47,625 nt of DNA from an uncultured Paracoccaceae bacterium (GCA_947496605.1 CANMDF010000007.1:1-47625), one strand, 5' to 3'. Shown: positions 8,087 through 16,526, counted from the first letter of the stretch. Numbers and translations: made by a program. Notes: generated from the letters alone by a model not told the origin.

Positions 8087-9406
8087 CTACTTTGCATGTT
8101 CATTGAAAAATTCTTCTGCGAATGACGGGTGCACAGGTGTCGCTTTCGTCAGTGCGCTGGCCGGTGATTTGGCCGCAATCAAGGCCGCTGCCATTGCGAT
8201 GATGTCTTCGGCGCCATGGGCTGCGATAGCGGCCCCTGTCAGAACGTCATTCTTGGTGCTGATCTGATAGAAAGCTTCGTTGTGATCCGCGTTCGATAGC
8301 ACATTTTGTGCCAACGGCGTCAGCTTGCCACAGCGCAACGTTTCATCACCCGTTTGACCAACGAACGCGGCGGGCGGGTATACAAAGGTTGTTGTGGCGA
8401 CCAGATCAAGGTCGGCCGCTTCGGCACCATTCCCATGCAGCATATGCGCTAGCGCCGTCCCATCCGCCGTCGCCACAGGTGTCAGCGGCAGCCGGTCGGC
8501 GACATCGCCGATGGCGTAAATGCCAGGCAGGCTGGTCTCAAACCGGTCAGAGATCGCAAGTGCCCCGCTGTCGGCGGTATCAAGCGTTTTTGCAAAAGGG
8601 CCCAGCTGATCAATGTTTGGCGTCCGACCTGCGGCCGCAACAACGGCGCCTGCCGTATCGATGAGGCCCGACGCACAGGTATATCCAAGCGATGTACCTG
8701 TCTGCTGTACCGCGGTCACACCGTCATCCGTTTGAATACGGATGCCGGACGCTGCCAGCCCGTTTTGGACGTGTAATGCCAGTTCTTTGGGAAAGGTATC
8801 CAGCAAGTGTGGACCGTTGTGAACCAACGTCACAGCGGACCCCAGAGCATGAAAAATCGCGGCGAATTCGCAGCCGATATAGCCGCCGCCAACGATGGTG
8901 ATCCGGTTTGGGCGTGTTGTCCAGCCAAGCACATCGTTACTGTCGCTCAGCAATGCTGCGCCGGGGATATCCATCTTGGCGGGGCGTCCGCCACAGCCAA
9001 GAATGATCTGATCCGCCGTATAGATTTTCCCGTCTACATCGACGGATTGCGCATCGTTCAGCTTGGCCTGTCCGCACACCAGCGTGACACCAGCGTCGTC
9101 CAGGTTGCCCGCGTAAATATCGCGAATATCTGCAATGTGGGCGTCACGTTTCGCAATCAGTGTTTGATAATCAATGGTCGCCTGCGTCGCGATCCCCTGC
9201 GATGCTGCGGCTTGCGCCGCACGTGCGATCTGGCCCGCAGACCACAGAATTTTCTTGGGCACGCACCCACGGTTGACACAGGTGCCGCCAAGTTCGGCGC
9301 GCTCGATCATCAGGATGCGCGCGCCAAGCTTGGCGGCCGAAGTGGCAAACGCCATGCCGGCAGACCCGCCGCCAATGACAATGCTGTCAAACACTGTTTG
9401 TGTCAT
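8087..9406 (-). CDS. gor: Glutathione-disulfide reductase type flavoenzyme
   Basis: A 439-residue class I pyridine nucleotide-disulfide oxidoreductase. It has the FAD motif IGGGSAG (11-17), the redox pair in GGTCVNRGCVPKK (Cys43 and Cys48), the nucleotide motif GGGYIG, and the C-terminal HPSFAEEF with the catalytic histidine. The GCVPKK form is typical of glutathione reductase, which regenerates GSH with NADPH. The usual NADPH-binding arginine after the second Rossmann motif is not evident (VTLVHNG), so cofactor choice is uncertain. It ends the operon of the 69-residue protein, MscS channel and 49-residue protein. Confidence 0.85.
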   Translation of the reverse strand: MTQTVFDSIVIGGGSAGMAFATSAAKLGARILMIERAELGGTCVNRGCVPKKILWSAGQIARAAQAAASQGIATQATIDYQTLIAKRDAHIADIRDIYAGNLDDAGVTLVCGQAKLNDAQSVDVDGKIYTADQIILGCGGRPAKMDIPGAALLSDSNDVLGWTTRPNRITIVGGGYIGCEFAAIFHALGSAVTLVHNGPHLLDTFPKELALHVQNGLAASGIRIQTDDGVTAVQQTGTSLGYTCASGLIDTAGAVVAAAGRTPNIDQLGPFAKTLDTADSGALAISDRFETSLPGIYAIGDVADRLPLTPVATADGTALAHMLHGNGAEAADLDLVATTTFVYPPAAFVGQTGDETLRCGKLTPLAQNVLSNADHNEAFYQISTKNDVLTGAAIAAHGAEDIIAMAAALIAAKSPASALTKATPVHPSFAEEFFNEHAK

Positions 9407-9409
9407 GCG

Positions 9410-9559
9410 CTAGTCGTTGTCGGATTTCTGCGCGTCGTCGTTTAGATCGGCATCCTTGGTGTGGTCAGGATCACCTTTTTTACCGGGATCGTTTTTCAGG
9501 TCGTGATGCTGTTCTGATCCGTCAAGTTCGGGGTATTGCGGGCGTTCTGGTGTGGCCAT
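9410..9559 (-). CDS. Small very hydrophilic protein of unknown function
   Basis: A 49-residue protein rich in Asp, Lys, His and Pro, with no hydrophobic core, likely intrinsically disordered. It lies between the MscS gene (37 bp upstream) and gor (3 bp downstream) on the same strand. AGGAGG 7-8 nt before ATG 9559 is one of the best ribosome sites in the window, which supports it being real. Such hydrophilic proteins are reminiscent of hydrophilins, but no family was recognised. Confidence 0.75.
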   Translation of the reverse strand: MATPERPQYPELDGSEQHHDLKNDPGKKGDPDHTKDADLNDDAQKSDND

Positions 9560-9596
9560 TGGGATGGTCCTCCTGGTTGGGGTTAAGGCAGCGGTG

Positions 9597-10511
9597 CTAT
9601 TCTGCGGCAAAGCGTTGGTTGTCGTCGTCCTGGACCATTTCCAGCATCGGGTTTTGATGCACCACGGTCCGCGTGGGGAACGGGATGTTGATGTCAGCGG
9701 CATCCAGTGCCTCTTTTACCTTGCGCTTCATGTCGGCCTGATATTGGAAATAGACATCGCTATCGCACCAGACGCGCACCAGAAAATCGACACTGCTGCT
9801 GTTCAGATTGTTGACCTGAACAAAGGGTTCGGGGTCGCTGTGGGACCGTGCATCAGCCATGATGGTGTCACGGATCACGTTCTCTGCGTCGCTCAGGTTC
9901 ACACCGTATCCCACACCAAAGGTCCATTGGGCGCGGCGTTTGGGGTATTCGGAATAGTTCTTGATCGTATTGCCCCACACTTCGGAGTTAGGCACGATCA
10001 CCTTGACGTTGGTCAGGTTGGCAAGCTCTGTATAATTCAGCGTGATGTCTTTGACGGTGCCGACGGTGTCATTGATCTCAACAAAATCGCCAAGCTTGAG
10101 TGGGCGGAAAAGCACGATCATGATACCTGCGGCAAGGTTCGACAGCGTCCCCTGCAAGGCCAAACCGACGGCCAGACCAGCGGCACCAATAACAGCAATC
10201 ACAGACGTTGTTTCGACCCCGAAAGTGTTCAGGACAAACAGACCGGTAAAGGCCAGCACAACGTAGCGGGCGATGTTGCCCAGAAACCCAAATAATGTGT
10301 TATCAAGGCTGACATGGTTTTCGCCAATGCCGTGGATGCGCCGGCTTACGAAACCGGCGATGACAAAGCCCACGATGATGATGAACACCGCTGCCAACGT
10401 ATTGCCAACCAAGGCAATCAAAGCATCCAGCGTCAGGTAGTCGGCAAAGGACTTGCCGCCATAAATTTCGGTTGTCATGAGGTTCTCACCCCAAGAGATG
10501 ATCGTCTCCAT
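9597..10511 (-). CDS. MscS-family mechanosensitive channel
   Basis: A 304-residue channel, third MscS-type gene here. It has helices at about 25-130, the pore region with GAAGLAVGLALQGTLSNLAAG (in two parts around 130-150), and beta-domain motifs including VPNSEVWGN. It belongs to the same size class as E. coli MscS. AGGA lies 7 nt before ATG 10511; ATG 10478 is an alternative. It is cotranscribed with the 69-residue protein upstream and the small protein and gor downstream. Confidence 0.9.
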   Translation of the reverse strand: METIISWGENLMTTEIYGGKSFADYLTLDALIALVGNTLAAVFIIIVGFVIAGFVSRRIHGIGENHVSLDNTLFGFLGNIARYVVLAFTGLFVLNTFGVETTSVIAVIGAAGLAVGLALQGTLSNLAAGIMIVLFRPLKLGDFVEINDTVGTVKDITLNYTELANLTNVKVIVPNSEVWGNTIKNYSEYPKRRAQWTFGVGYGVNLSDAENVIRDTIMADARSHSDPEPFVQVNNLNSSSVDFLVRVWCDSDVYFQYQADMKRKVKEALDAADINIPFPTRTVVHQNPMLEMVQDDDNQRFAAE

Positions 10512-10540
10512 AGTCTTGTCCTATCGTTACGCGGTCGTGA

Positions 10541-10750
10541 TCAAAGGTAGGAAAAAACAGCCGGGTTGCTGTCTGACATGCGCTTTGCTTGCGCTTCCAT
10601 GCGTGCGCGTACCTCGGCGGGTGACATGTCCATCGGACCTTCCACAGCGCATGGATACCGAAAGGATTTGCCTTTGCGCGTGATGTCGATGCGGCCCTCG
10701 AAAGCGTTGCTTGCTGGATTGTACCAAATATTTTTGATTTCAGTCGCCAT
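10541..10750 (-). CDS. Small conserved-looking protein of unknown function
   Basis: A 69-residue soluble protein. It starts ATEIKNIWYNPASNAFEGRI, contains GKSFRYPCAVEGP, and ends in a helical basic segment. No characterised family was recognised. AGGAG lies 8 nt before ATG 10750, and an EcfG-type promoter is about 30-50 bp upstream. It is first in a probable four-gene operon with mscS, the 49-residue protein and gor. Confidence 0.75.
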   Translation of the reverse strand: MATEIKNIWYNPASNAFEGRIDITRKGKSFRYPCAVEGPMDMSPAEVRARMEAQAKRMSDSNPAVFSYL

Positions 10751-10777
10751 TGCGTTTCTCCTGATTGTTGCAGGATT

Positions 10778-10802
10778 AACAATCACCTGACCAAATGGTT
10801 CC
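10778..10802 (-). promoter_or_regulatory. EcfG-type promoter for the mscS-gor operon
   Basis: On the minus strand GGAACC, 15 nt, TGTT, about 28 bp before ATG 10750. Confidence 0.65.
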
Positions 10803-10808
10803 ATTGGT

Positions 10809-12167
10809 TCAGGCTGCGGCGGGTTCTGGTGCGGAATGGTTGGACAGCCAGTAAAGTGCAAAGCTGCCCACTGCGATGCCCGCCAGTGCGTTGGCCGCAG
10901 CGATCGCATAGAATACCGCGTCAGAGGTGGCGAACTGTGCTGCAACAAACGACAGCGGCACGTAAAGGACGGCAGTGCGCACCAGATAAAGCCCCAGCCC
11001 ATAGTGCGAACGCCCCAAAGCGTTGAACGCGCCCGCGCTGATGATGACGACACCATAGCCCCAGATGCTAAGCGGAACGATGGTCAGATAGGTGGTCGCG
11101 GCGCTGATCACCTCGTCGTCCTGCGAGAAGACGCCGACGATGGGTGCGGCGGCAAACCAGAAAAACAACGCCAAGATCGCAGCCCAAGCGGCACAAACCG
11201 CATAGCTAAAGCGCAAGGCCTCTGCGACGCGGTCGCATTTGCCTGCGCCCCAATTCTGGCCCGCAAAGGGGCCGATGGCGGACGACAGGGCAAGCATCGG
11301 GATGACGGCCAGCGATTCAATCCGTGTCGCCACGCCAAAGCCTGCAACAACCACTTCACCGAACGCCGCGATCAGTGCGGTGACAACCGCAATCCCGATG
11401 GGATTGACGGCATTCCCAAGTGACGCAGGCAGGCCAACGGCAAGAACACGTTTCCACGATTTTGCCAGAACGGAGACTTTGGGCCATGTCAGATCCAGCA
11501 TTTTTTCGCGGAATGCGACAAGGGCGAAAGCACCGAAAACGGTCACAAGCCATGCGATCAAAGTGCCAATCGCGGCCCCCTCGATGCCGAATGCAGGAAC
11601 GGGCCCAAGCCCGAAGATAAACACCGGCGTAATCGCGATATTTGTCAAAGCAGAACTGACCATCACAACGCTGGGCCAAAACGTATCACCCGCTGCGCGC
11701 ACGATCGAATTTGCAACAATGGGCACCACTAACAGCGGGATCGCAAGGAACCAGATCCGCATGTAGCGGCCGATCAGATCCAGCGTCTCGCCGGTTGCCC
11801 CCAAAAGGGCAAACAGCGGATCAATCATGAAGAATCCGACTGTTGCTACAGCAATAACCAAGATCAACGCCAGCACAAGACTGTCTGTCGCCAGCCGTTT
11901 GGCGTTATCGCGCTCGCTCGCGCCGATTGCGCGTGACACCACAGAAGAGGCCCCTGCCCCAAGCCCGATTGCCAAGCTTGAAACCGTAAGCGTCACCGGA
12001 AAGGTGAATGACAATGCGGTCAGTTCCTGTGTGCCAAGTTGTCCGACGTAATAGGTATCAATCAGCGACACCGATATGACAGCAATGATGCCGAAAACCA
12101 TCGGCCCAGCAAGTTGAAGTAGCTTTTGCCAAGTCGGTCCGGCGGTTAAGTCACGTTTATCGGCCAC
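10809..12167 (-). CDS. MATE family efflux transporter
   Basis: A 452-residue protein with about twelve membrane helices in two homologous halves, of standard MATE (NorM/DinF-like) length. Features include GPMVFGIIAVISVSLIDTYY in helix 1 and GFGVATRIESLAVIPM in the second half. MATE proteins export cationic drugs and metabolites using Na+ or H+ gradients; the substrate here is unknown. The start is GTG 12167 with AAAGGA about 8 nt upstream. A near-consensus EcfG promoter overlaps the end of the topoisomerase gene. Confidence 0.92.
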   Translation of the reverse strand: MADKRDLTAGPTWQKLLQLAGPMVFGIIAVISVSLIDTYYVGQLGTQELTALSFTFPVTLTVSSLAIGLGAGASSVVSRAIGASERDNAKRLATDSLVLALILVIAVATVGFFMIDPLFALLGATGETLDLIGRYMRIWFLAIPLLVVPIVANSIVRAAGDTFWPSVVMVSSALTNIAITPVFIFGLGPVPAFGIEGAAIGTLIAWLVTVFGAFALVAFREKMLDLTWPKVSVLAKSWKRVLAVGLPASLGNAVNPIGIAVVTALIAAFGEVVVAGFGVATRIESLAVIPMLALSSAIGPFAGQNWGAGKCDRVAEALRFSYAVCAAWAAILALFFWFAAAPIVGVFSQDDEVISAATTYLTIVPLSIWGYGVVIISAGAFNALGRSHYGLGLYLVRTAVLYVPLSFVAAQFATSDAVFYAIAAANALAGIAVGSFALYWLSNHSAPEPAAA

Positions 12168-12195
12168 AGGTTATCCTTTCAAAGCGTCACACGAC

Positions 12196-12220
12196 AACGC
12201 CCTTGATCCTGAAAGGTTCA
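12196..12220 (-). promoter_or_regulatory. EcfG-type promoter (one mismatch) for the MATE gene
   Basis: On the minus strand TGAACC, 15 nt, CGTT, overlapping the stop codon region of the topoisomerase IB gene. Confidence 0.5.
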
Positions 12221-13183
12221 CCAATCTTGCAAAAAACCCAGCAAGCGCTGTTCAGTGACTCGCAGTCCATCGGTTGTGACTGGGGTGAAATCGGGTGCAG
12301 GTTGGCCGGCCAAGTCTATGATTGCAGGGTGGATATAGCTGTTGCGCGCAATTGTGGGGGTATTGTGCAAGACCTCTGCCGCGGCGGTCGCCATTTGCGT
12401 AATTGTTGCCGGCCCCGCGCACGCGACCTCAAACGCAGCACAACTACCAATCCAAGTGCGAAAGGATTTTGCTGTCGCGCCCTCAATGCCCGCCGCGTCT
12501 GCAATGTAGGTGTTCAATGCGCCGGACGTCAGCGTTTGCACCGCCCCTGCATCGTCCACCCACGTCAGCACGGTGCGACCGGGCAGGTCTGTCATGTCTT
12601 CCAGAATGCTGGCCAATTTGGCATCTTTCATCGTTTGCTGCACCTTTTGACCGCCCTTGGCGTCATAACGCAGTTCGATTTCGCTGCCTGCGACATCAAT
12701 ATGCTTTTCGCGTAAGGTCAGCGCACCGTAGCTGCCGTTTTCTTCGGCGTATTGTGGACTGCCGAGACGCATGGCCGTGCGATCAATCAATGTCACGGCT
12801 GCGGCCAGTGCATAGTCACGCGTGCCCGGTTCGGTCGCCAGATCACGCTGTAGGCGGCGGCGCAGGCGCGGCAGGCAGGCGCCAAAATCTGCAAGACCGT
12901 CAAACTTTGCCTCTGCTTGGGCTTCGGTCCATGACGGGTGGTAAATATACTGCTTGCGCCCCTTTGCGTCGCGCCCGGTGGCCTGCAAATGGCCAAACGG
13001 ATCGGGGCAGTACCAGACGTCCGTGTACGCTGGGGGAACCGCCAATGCCTGTAGCTGCGCGCGAGTCGATGCATCGCGCAAGGTGGCGCCGTCCAAATCA
13101 AGATAGGTAAACCCCCGACCGCACCGCCTGCGACCGTAGCCGGGCTGCGTATCGGGATAATAGACAAGGGTGTGGGCACTCAC
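12218..13183 (-). CDS. DNA topoisomerase IB
   Basis: A 321-residue bacterial (poxvirus-like) type IB topoisomerase. It relaxes supercoils by nicking one strand through a 3'-phosphotyrosine. An N-terminal domain (GRGFTYLDLDG, VPPAYTDVWYCPDP) is followed by a tyrosine-recombinase-fold catalytic domain with RTAMRLGSPQYAEENGSYG, KSFRTWIGS and the active-site tyrosine in ARNSYIHP (about Y283). The start overlaps the DUF2945 gene stop by 4 bp, indicating translational coupling. It could help manage supercoiling or DNA damage under stress. Confidence 0.93.
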   Translation of the reverse strand: MSAHTLVYYPDTQPGYGRRRCGRGFTYLDLDGATLRDASTRAQLQALAVPPAYTDVWYCPDPFGHLQATGRDAKGRKQYIYHPSWTEAQAEAKFDGLADFGACLPRLRRRLQRDLATEPGTRDYALAAAVTLIDRTAMRLGSPQYAEENGSYGALTLREKHIDVAGSEIELRYDAKGGQKVQQTMKDAKLASILEDMTDLPGRTVLTWVDDAGAVQTLTSGALNTYIADAAGIEGATAKSFRTWIGSCAAFEVACAGPATITQMATAAAEVLHNTPTIARNSYIHPAIIDLAGQPAPDFTPVTTDGLRVTEQRLLGFLQDW

Positions 13184-13392
13184 GCTTTGCGAACCTCAGA
13201 CGACAGCTTAAGAACTTTCGTGCCGTCGTCTTGGCTAATCTCAAGCGCCGGGTCGTCGCTTGATCCATTGCGGGTCACTTCGGATCCTTTGATTGTGCGG
13301 GTGATGGATGATTGATGCGTTTTGTCGACTTTGCCCTTGGCTGTGCCGTTGCCCCAATCCCATTCCACTTTGTCGCCTGACTGATAACCCAT
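13180..13392 (-). CDS. DUF2945 (TUDOR-like, hypervirulence-associated) protein
   Basis: A 70-residue protein of the DUF2945 type, with GDKVEWDWGNGTAKGKV, TRTIKGSEVTRNGS and DDPALEI motifs. The fold is thought to be a small SH3/TUDOR-like barrel of unknown function. AGGAGGGA precedes ATG 13392. It is coupled to topoisomerase IB by a 4-bp overlap, which suggests a nucleic-acid context, though this is only context. Confidence 0.85.
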   Translation of the reverse strand: MGYQSGDKVEWDWGNGTAKGKVDKTHQSSITRTIKGSEVTRNGSSDDPALEISQDDGTKVLKLSSEVRKA

Positions 13393-13424
13393 GTCTGTCC
13401 CTCCTTTTCAATAACTGAAAGATA

Positions 13425-13450
13425 AACGTGAAATAGCCTTGGTTGGTTCC
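13425..13450 (-). promoter_or_regulatory. EcfG-type promoter for DUF2945-topoisomerase IB
   Basis: On the minus strand GGAACC, 16 nt, CGTT, ending about 33 bp before ATG 13392. It abuts the stop codon of the DUF2254 gene. Confidence 0.75.
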
Positions 13451-14671
13451 TTAGGTGTCAGAGGTCAGCATCGTAATTTCGTCCTTGATGACCTGACGAT
13501 CCTCTTTGCGTACCACATCTGCCAACTCGTGCAGCAGTGTCAGGGCATGTTCCAGCACCAGCGCGTCTGGTTTGATGTACTGGCGGCACAATGGAAAACT
13601 TGCGGCAAAAAGCCGAGGGAATGTCAGCGCTTTAAATGTGATGCGCGGCAAAGATCTGTCTTTAATTCCATCCTTGTACGTGCTGGCCACCGTCAATGCA
13701 GCGGCAAGTCGGTTCAGGCAGTCCTTGGCCGTATAGGGATCGTTCAGACCCGGCGACAAAGCGCGCGCGATCATTTCAACCAGCTGTTCGGCCAGGAATG
13801 TCGGATTCTGGTTTTCTGTCCGTCCTGCGCCAATAGCATAGCATTCAAGGATCTCGCTGGCGTCAGCTTCGTTGTCTTGCGTCCCGATCCAAATCTCAAA
13901 AACAGGGGTCCGTTCGGTGACAAATGCGCCAATTGATGCCGCAAGGTTCACCCGAAAATCATAATCATCGGCCAGTTTTTCGAGTTGTGAAAAGTTGACC
14001 GTTTGTATGTAGCCAGATGCACCCGCCGTCAGGGTGATATCAGGGGCACGGTCGGGCGGGGTTACATATCGGTTCTTGTCATCTTGGTCGTCAATCAAAC
14101 CACGGACATGGCGTTCTAACGCGGCACCGATGCTGGCCGAAATCTGCGAAACATTGATTGTCTCGGGCACGTGGTGAACGAAATAGATTAGCGTAAAGAC
14201 GCAAAGCAAGGTCAGGCCAAGTGCAAGCAATAGGGAATAATGCGGCACAAATTGCGCTGCCCCCCCTTCGAAATCATCCTGCACGGTCCGCAAAACGACC
14301 AACGCATAGACAAAGGTTGCGATCAGGATACCAAGGCTCCATTGGTTGCCGCGATCGCGCATAAAGTTGCCGATCAATCGCGGCCCAAAGTTGCCCGATG
14401 CAAATGACACAGCCACAAGCGTCATCGAAAACATCACACCCGTGACGCCAATAATAGATTGGGCAATGACCGCTAGCATCGATCTTGCGCCGTCGGCTTG
14501 GGTGTCCAACCACCCGCGTGGCACATCAAACGGGACAACAGAAGGGTTACGGTCAACCCAGATCATGCCGCTGGCAAGCAGCAACCCTAAGAGCACCAAA
14601 AGAGAGGGTAAAAACCAATAGCTTGCCCGGATATCCTGTAGCAGTTTGAACAGATATGCCCGCTTTCCCAT
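13451..14671 (-). CDS. DUF2254 predicted membrane protein
   Basis: A 406-residue protein. Four membrane helices lie in the first half (around 20-35, 60-85, 105-130, 145-165), with FSMTLVAVSFASGNFGPRLI as the conserved DUF2254 region. A soluble second half contains a long helical domain with LSPGLNDPYTAKDCLNRLA. The role of the family is unknown. It has its own EcfG-type promoter, which overlaps the opposite promoter of the FNT gene. Confidence 0.85.
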   Translation of the reverse strand: MGKRAYLFKLLQDIRASYWFLPSLLVLLGLLLASGMIWVDRNPSVVPFDVPRGWLDTQADGARSMLAVIAQSIIGVTGVMFSMTLVAVSFASGNFGPRLIGNFMRDRGNQWSLGILIATFVYALVVLRTVQDDFEGGAAQFVPHYSLLLALGLTLLCVFTLIYFVHHVPETINVSQISASIGAALERHVRGLIDDQDDKNRYVTPPDRAPDITLTAGASGYIQTVNFSQLEKLADDYDFRVNLAASIGAFVTERTPVFEIWIGTQDNEADASEILECYAIGAGRTENQNPTFLAEQLVEMIARALSPGLNDPYTAKDCLNRLAAALTVASTYKDGIKDRSLPRITFKALTFPRLFAASFPLCRQYIKPDALVLEHALTLLHELADVVRKEDRQVIKDEITMLTSDT

Positions 14672-14711
14672 TTATGCCCCCTTGCGACACAAATGCGTGT
14701 CCACTCTATGT

Positions 14712-14737
14712 AACGTTTATGGAACCAAAAGCGTTCC
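14712..14737 (-). promoter_or_regulatory. EcfG-type promoter for the DUF2254 gene
   Basis: On the minus strand GGAACG, 16 nt, CGTT, about 40 bp before the gene. It overlaps 14721-14746 on the other strand. Confidence 0.75.
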
Positions 14738-14746
14738 GCGATAGTT
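14721..14746 (+). promoter_or_regulatory. EcfG-type promoter for the FNT transporter
   Basis: GGAACC, 16 nt, AGTT, ending about 30 bp before ATG 14777. Its -35 box lies within the spacer of the opposite promoter. Confidence 0.6.
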
Positions 14747-14776
14747 GTGGTTTGAATAACCAAAAGGACCGTAACC

Positions 14777-15589
14777 ATGCCACACGACCCTGCACATGAT
14801 ACCATCGTAGAAGAAAGCGAAAACCTGTCGTCCAAGCATATCTTTGAGGTCATTCGCCGCGAAGGGCAGGAAGAACTGGAACGCCCCAAAGCATCGTTGT
14901 TCTGGTCGGGGATCGCCGCGGGGATGATGATTTCACTATCAGTGTTGGGCGAAGCGATCTTTCGGACATACCTGCCAGATACGCCGTGGCGCTATTTGCT
15001 AGAGAACCTTGGATACAGTCTCGGCTTCATCGTCGTGATCCTTGGCAGCATGCAGCTGTTTACGGAAAATACCATTACCACTGTGTTGCCTGTGATGCGC
15101 GATCCCTCTGCTTCGATGTTTCAGCAAGTCGGGATACTCTGGTTCATTGTCCTTTTTGCAAATGTGGTCGGTGCTTTCATCGCAGCGGCCGCCTTTGCTT
15201 ACGGATCATTCATTCCCGCCGAGCTGCTTCCGGCAATTACGGAGCTTTCGGAACACGCAACCGGCTTTACCGCAAGCGAGGCATTTCAACGCGCAATCCC
15301 TGCCGGGGTGATCATTGCTGCAATTGTCTGGATGCTGCCAAAGTCAGAAGGGTTTGAGCTGTTTTTGATCATGATCTTTACTTGGTTGATCGCGGCCGGT
15401 GATTTTACACATATTGTGGCTGGTAGCGTCGAGATGGCATTTCTGATGGTGCAAGGCGCCCTGCCCTTCACCACCGCGATGTGGAACTTTTTCTTGCCTG
15501 TACTGGCAGGAAACATCCTTGGCGGCACAGTAATCTTTGCCTTGTTGTCGTTCGGGCAGGTCCGGCATGAGCTGCCCGAAAAAAAATAA
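14777..15589 (+). CDS. Formate/nitrite transporter (FNT) family protein, YfdC-like
   Basis: A 270-residue FNT-fold protein with six membrane helices after a charged N-terminal 40 residues. Conserved stretches include GIAAGMMISLSVLGEA, TENTITTVLPVM and HIVAGSVEMAF. FNT proteins are pentameric channels for small monovalent anions or acids. The sequence looks closer to the YfdC-like branch than to FocA or NirC, so the substrate is open. AGGA lies before ATG 14777. It has its own EcfG-type promoter. Confidence 0.88.
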   Translation: MPHDPAHDTIVEESENLSSKHIFEVIRREGQEELERPKASLFWSGIAAGMMISLSVLGEAIFRTYLPDTPWRYLLENLGYSLGFIVVILGSMQLFTENTITTVLPVMRDPSASMFQQVGILWFIVLFANVVGAFIAAAAFAYGSFIPAELLPAITELSEHATGFTASEAFQRAIPAGVIIAAIVWMLPKSEGFELFLIMIFTWLIAAGDFTHIVAGSVEMAFLMVQGALPFTTAMWNFFLPVLAGNILGGTVIFALLSFGQVRHELPEKK

Positions 15590-15590
15590 T

Positions 15591-15615
15591 GGAACCAATT
15601 TGGATCCGGGCCGTT
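15591..15615 (+). promoter_or_regulatory. EcfG-type promoter for the PLDc_N protein
   Basis: GGAACC, 15 nt, CGTT: a perfect match. It starts one base after the FNT stop codon and ends about 40 bp before ATG 15655. Confidence 0.8.
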
Positions 15616-15654
15616 GTGTAGGTGAAGAAACCGAAACAATCGGAGGAAAGATAA

Positions 15655-15843
15655 ATGGAATATGCTGGTTTAGGCGGTCTGATCATTCTGGCCCTCAACA
15701 TCTGGGCAATTATCTCGATCTTTGGATCGGGCGCATCAACAGGAAGCAAAGTGCTTTGGACACTTCTTGTGCTGGTGCTGCCGGTGATTGGCTTTATCAT
15801 CTGGCTCGTCGCAGGCCCACGCGGCGCAGCGGCCACCGTATAG
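15655..15843 (+). CDS. Small membrane protein with PLDc_N domain
   Basis: A 62-residue protein with two membrane helices and an intervening short loop. The pattern LNIWAIISIFGSGASTGSK followed by WTLLVLVLPVIGFIIWL matches the phospholipase D N-terminal (PLDc_N) transmembrane hairpin, here as a stand-alone protein. Such small proteins are common in envelope-stress loci. GGAGG lies 10 nt before ATG 15655. A hairpin terminator follows. Confidence 0.85.
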   Translation: MEYAGLGGLIILALNIWAIISIFGSGASTGSKVLWTLLVLVLPVIGFIIWLVAGPRGAAATV

Positions 15844-15852
15844 AAATTTTTG

Positions 15853-15888
15853 AATGGCGTTCCGGTACATCGGGGCGCCATTTTCTTT
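15853..15888 (+). terminator. Terminator after the PLDc_N gene
   Basis: AATGGCG pairs with CGCCATT, with extra CC/GG pairs inside, then TTTTCTTT. It ends just before the next start at 15890. Confidence 0.65.
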
Positions 15889-15889
15889 G

Positions 15890-16255
15890 ATGTCTGATCT
15901 TACCAAATCAATCGCTTTACGAAACGCAGAACTGGTAGACCGGCGCAGACTGATTGCGCATGAGCGGGCGTTCGCGGGTTTGATCACGGCGGGCCTTTTG
16001 TTTTTGGCGATCGCACTGGTTACAAAGGCGGTGTTCGGACCTAATGAGGGGTCCCTTGCCGCGAGCGTGGGTGCTGCGCTTTTTGTTATCTCATCCATCG
16101 CAATGTGCGCGCTGGCCATTGTACATGCGCTTCGGGTGCAAAGGTGGATTGTGGAAAACAACGTGGCTGATGCATCATTCAGGGGCATGATGATCATTTC
16201 AATGCTGTTTGCTGCCGGTACAATCTCGACCGGTATTCTGTTTTGGCTGTTTTAG
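15890..16255 (+). CDS. Membrane protein of unknown function
   Basis: A 121-residue protein with a charged N terminus (about 1-30) and three predicted helices (about 31-51, 60-85, 100-121), ending directly in the membrane. No family was recognised. ATG 15890 is preferred because an in-frame start at 15854 lies inside the terminator hairpin. No strong ribosome site is visible, so expression may depend on read-through from the upstream EcfG-type promoter. Confidence 0.65.
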   Translation: MSDLTKSIALRNAELVDRRRLIAHERAFAGLITAGLLFLAIALVTKAVFGPNEGSLAASVGAALFVISSIAMCALAIVHALRVQRWIVENNVADASFRGMMIISMLFAAGTISTGILFWLF

Positions 16256-16260
16256 CCAAA

Positions 16261-16297
16261 AAAAAGCGCGCTTAGAAAAGCGCGCCCTTTTTTTATT
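16261..16297. terminator. Bidirectional intrinsic terminator
   Basis: GCGCGC pairs with GCGCGC around an 8-nt loop, flanked by an A run and a T run. It separates the convergent genes at 15890-16255 (+) and 16293-16469 (-). Confidence 0.85.
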
Positions 16298-16469
16298 CTG
16301 AAACATATGCCGCCGGGCTTTGTGCCGCGGGATTATCAGACTGATAGGCGGTCCAGATCAGGAAGCCGACAAACAGGACTGCCGCCCAGGCAAGCGCGAA
16401 TGCGATACCAATAAGCGGCCCGCGATGGCGTTTCGCTTGCTTTTCAATATTCGTGTTGGAAGCTGACAT
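16293..16469 (-). CDS. Small single-helix membrane protein
   Basis: A 58-residue protein with a basic N-terminal segment (EKQAKRHRG), one membrane helix (about 19-41) and a short Pro/Ala-rich tail. No family was recognised. Support comes from a good ribosome site (AGGAGA), an EcfG-type promoter upstream and a terminator at its stop codon. Confidence 0.75.
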   Translation of the reverse strand: MSASNTNIEKQAKRHRGPLIGIAFALAWAAVLFVGFLIWTAYQSDNPAAQSPAAYVSE

Positions 16470-16501
16470 GGTCGTCTCCTTTTTTGATTTCTTGCTGGTC
16501 T

Positions 16502-16526
16502 AACGCGGCAGCCGGCCAAAAGTTCC
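16502..16526 (-). promoter_or_regulatory. EcfG-type promoter for the small membrane protein
   Basis: On the minus strand GGAACT, 15 nt, CGTT, about 33 bp before ATG 16469. Confidence 0.7.
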
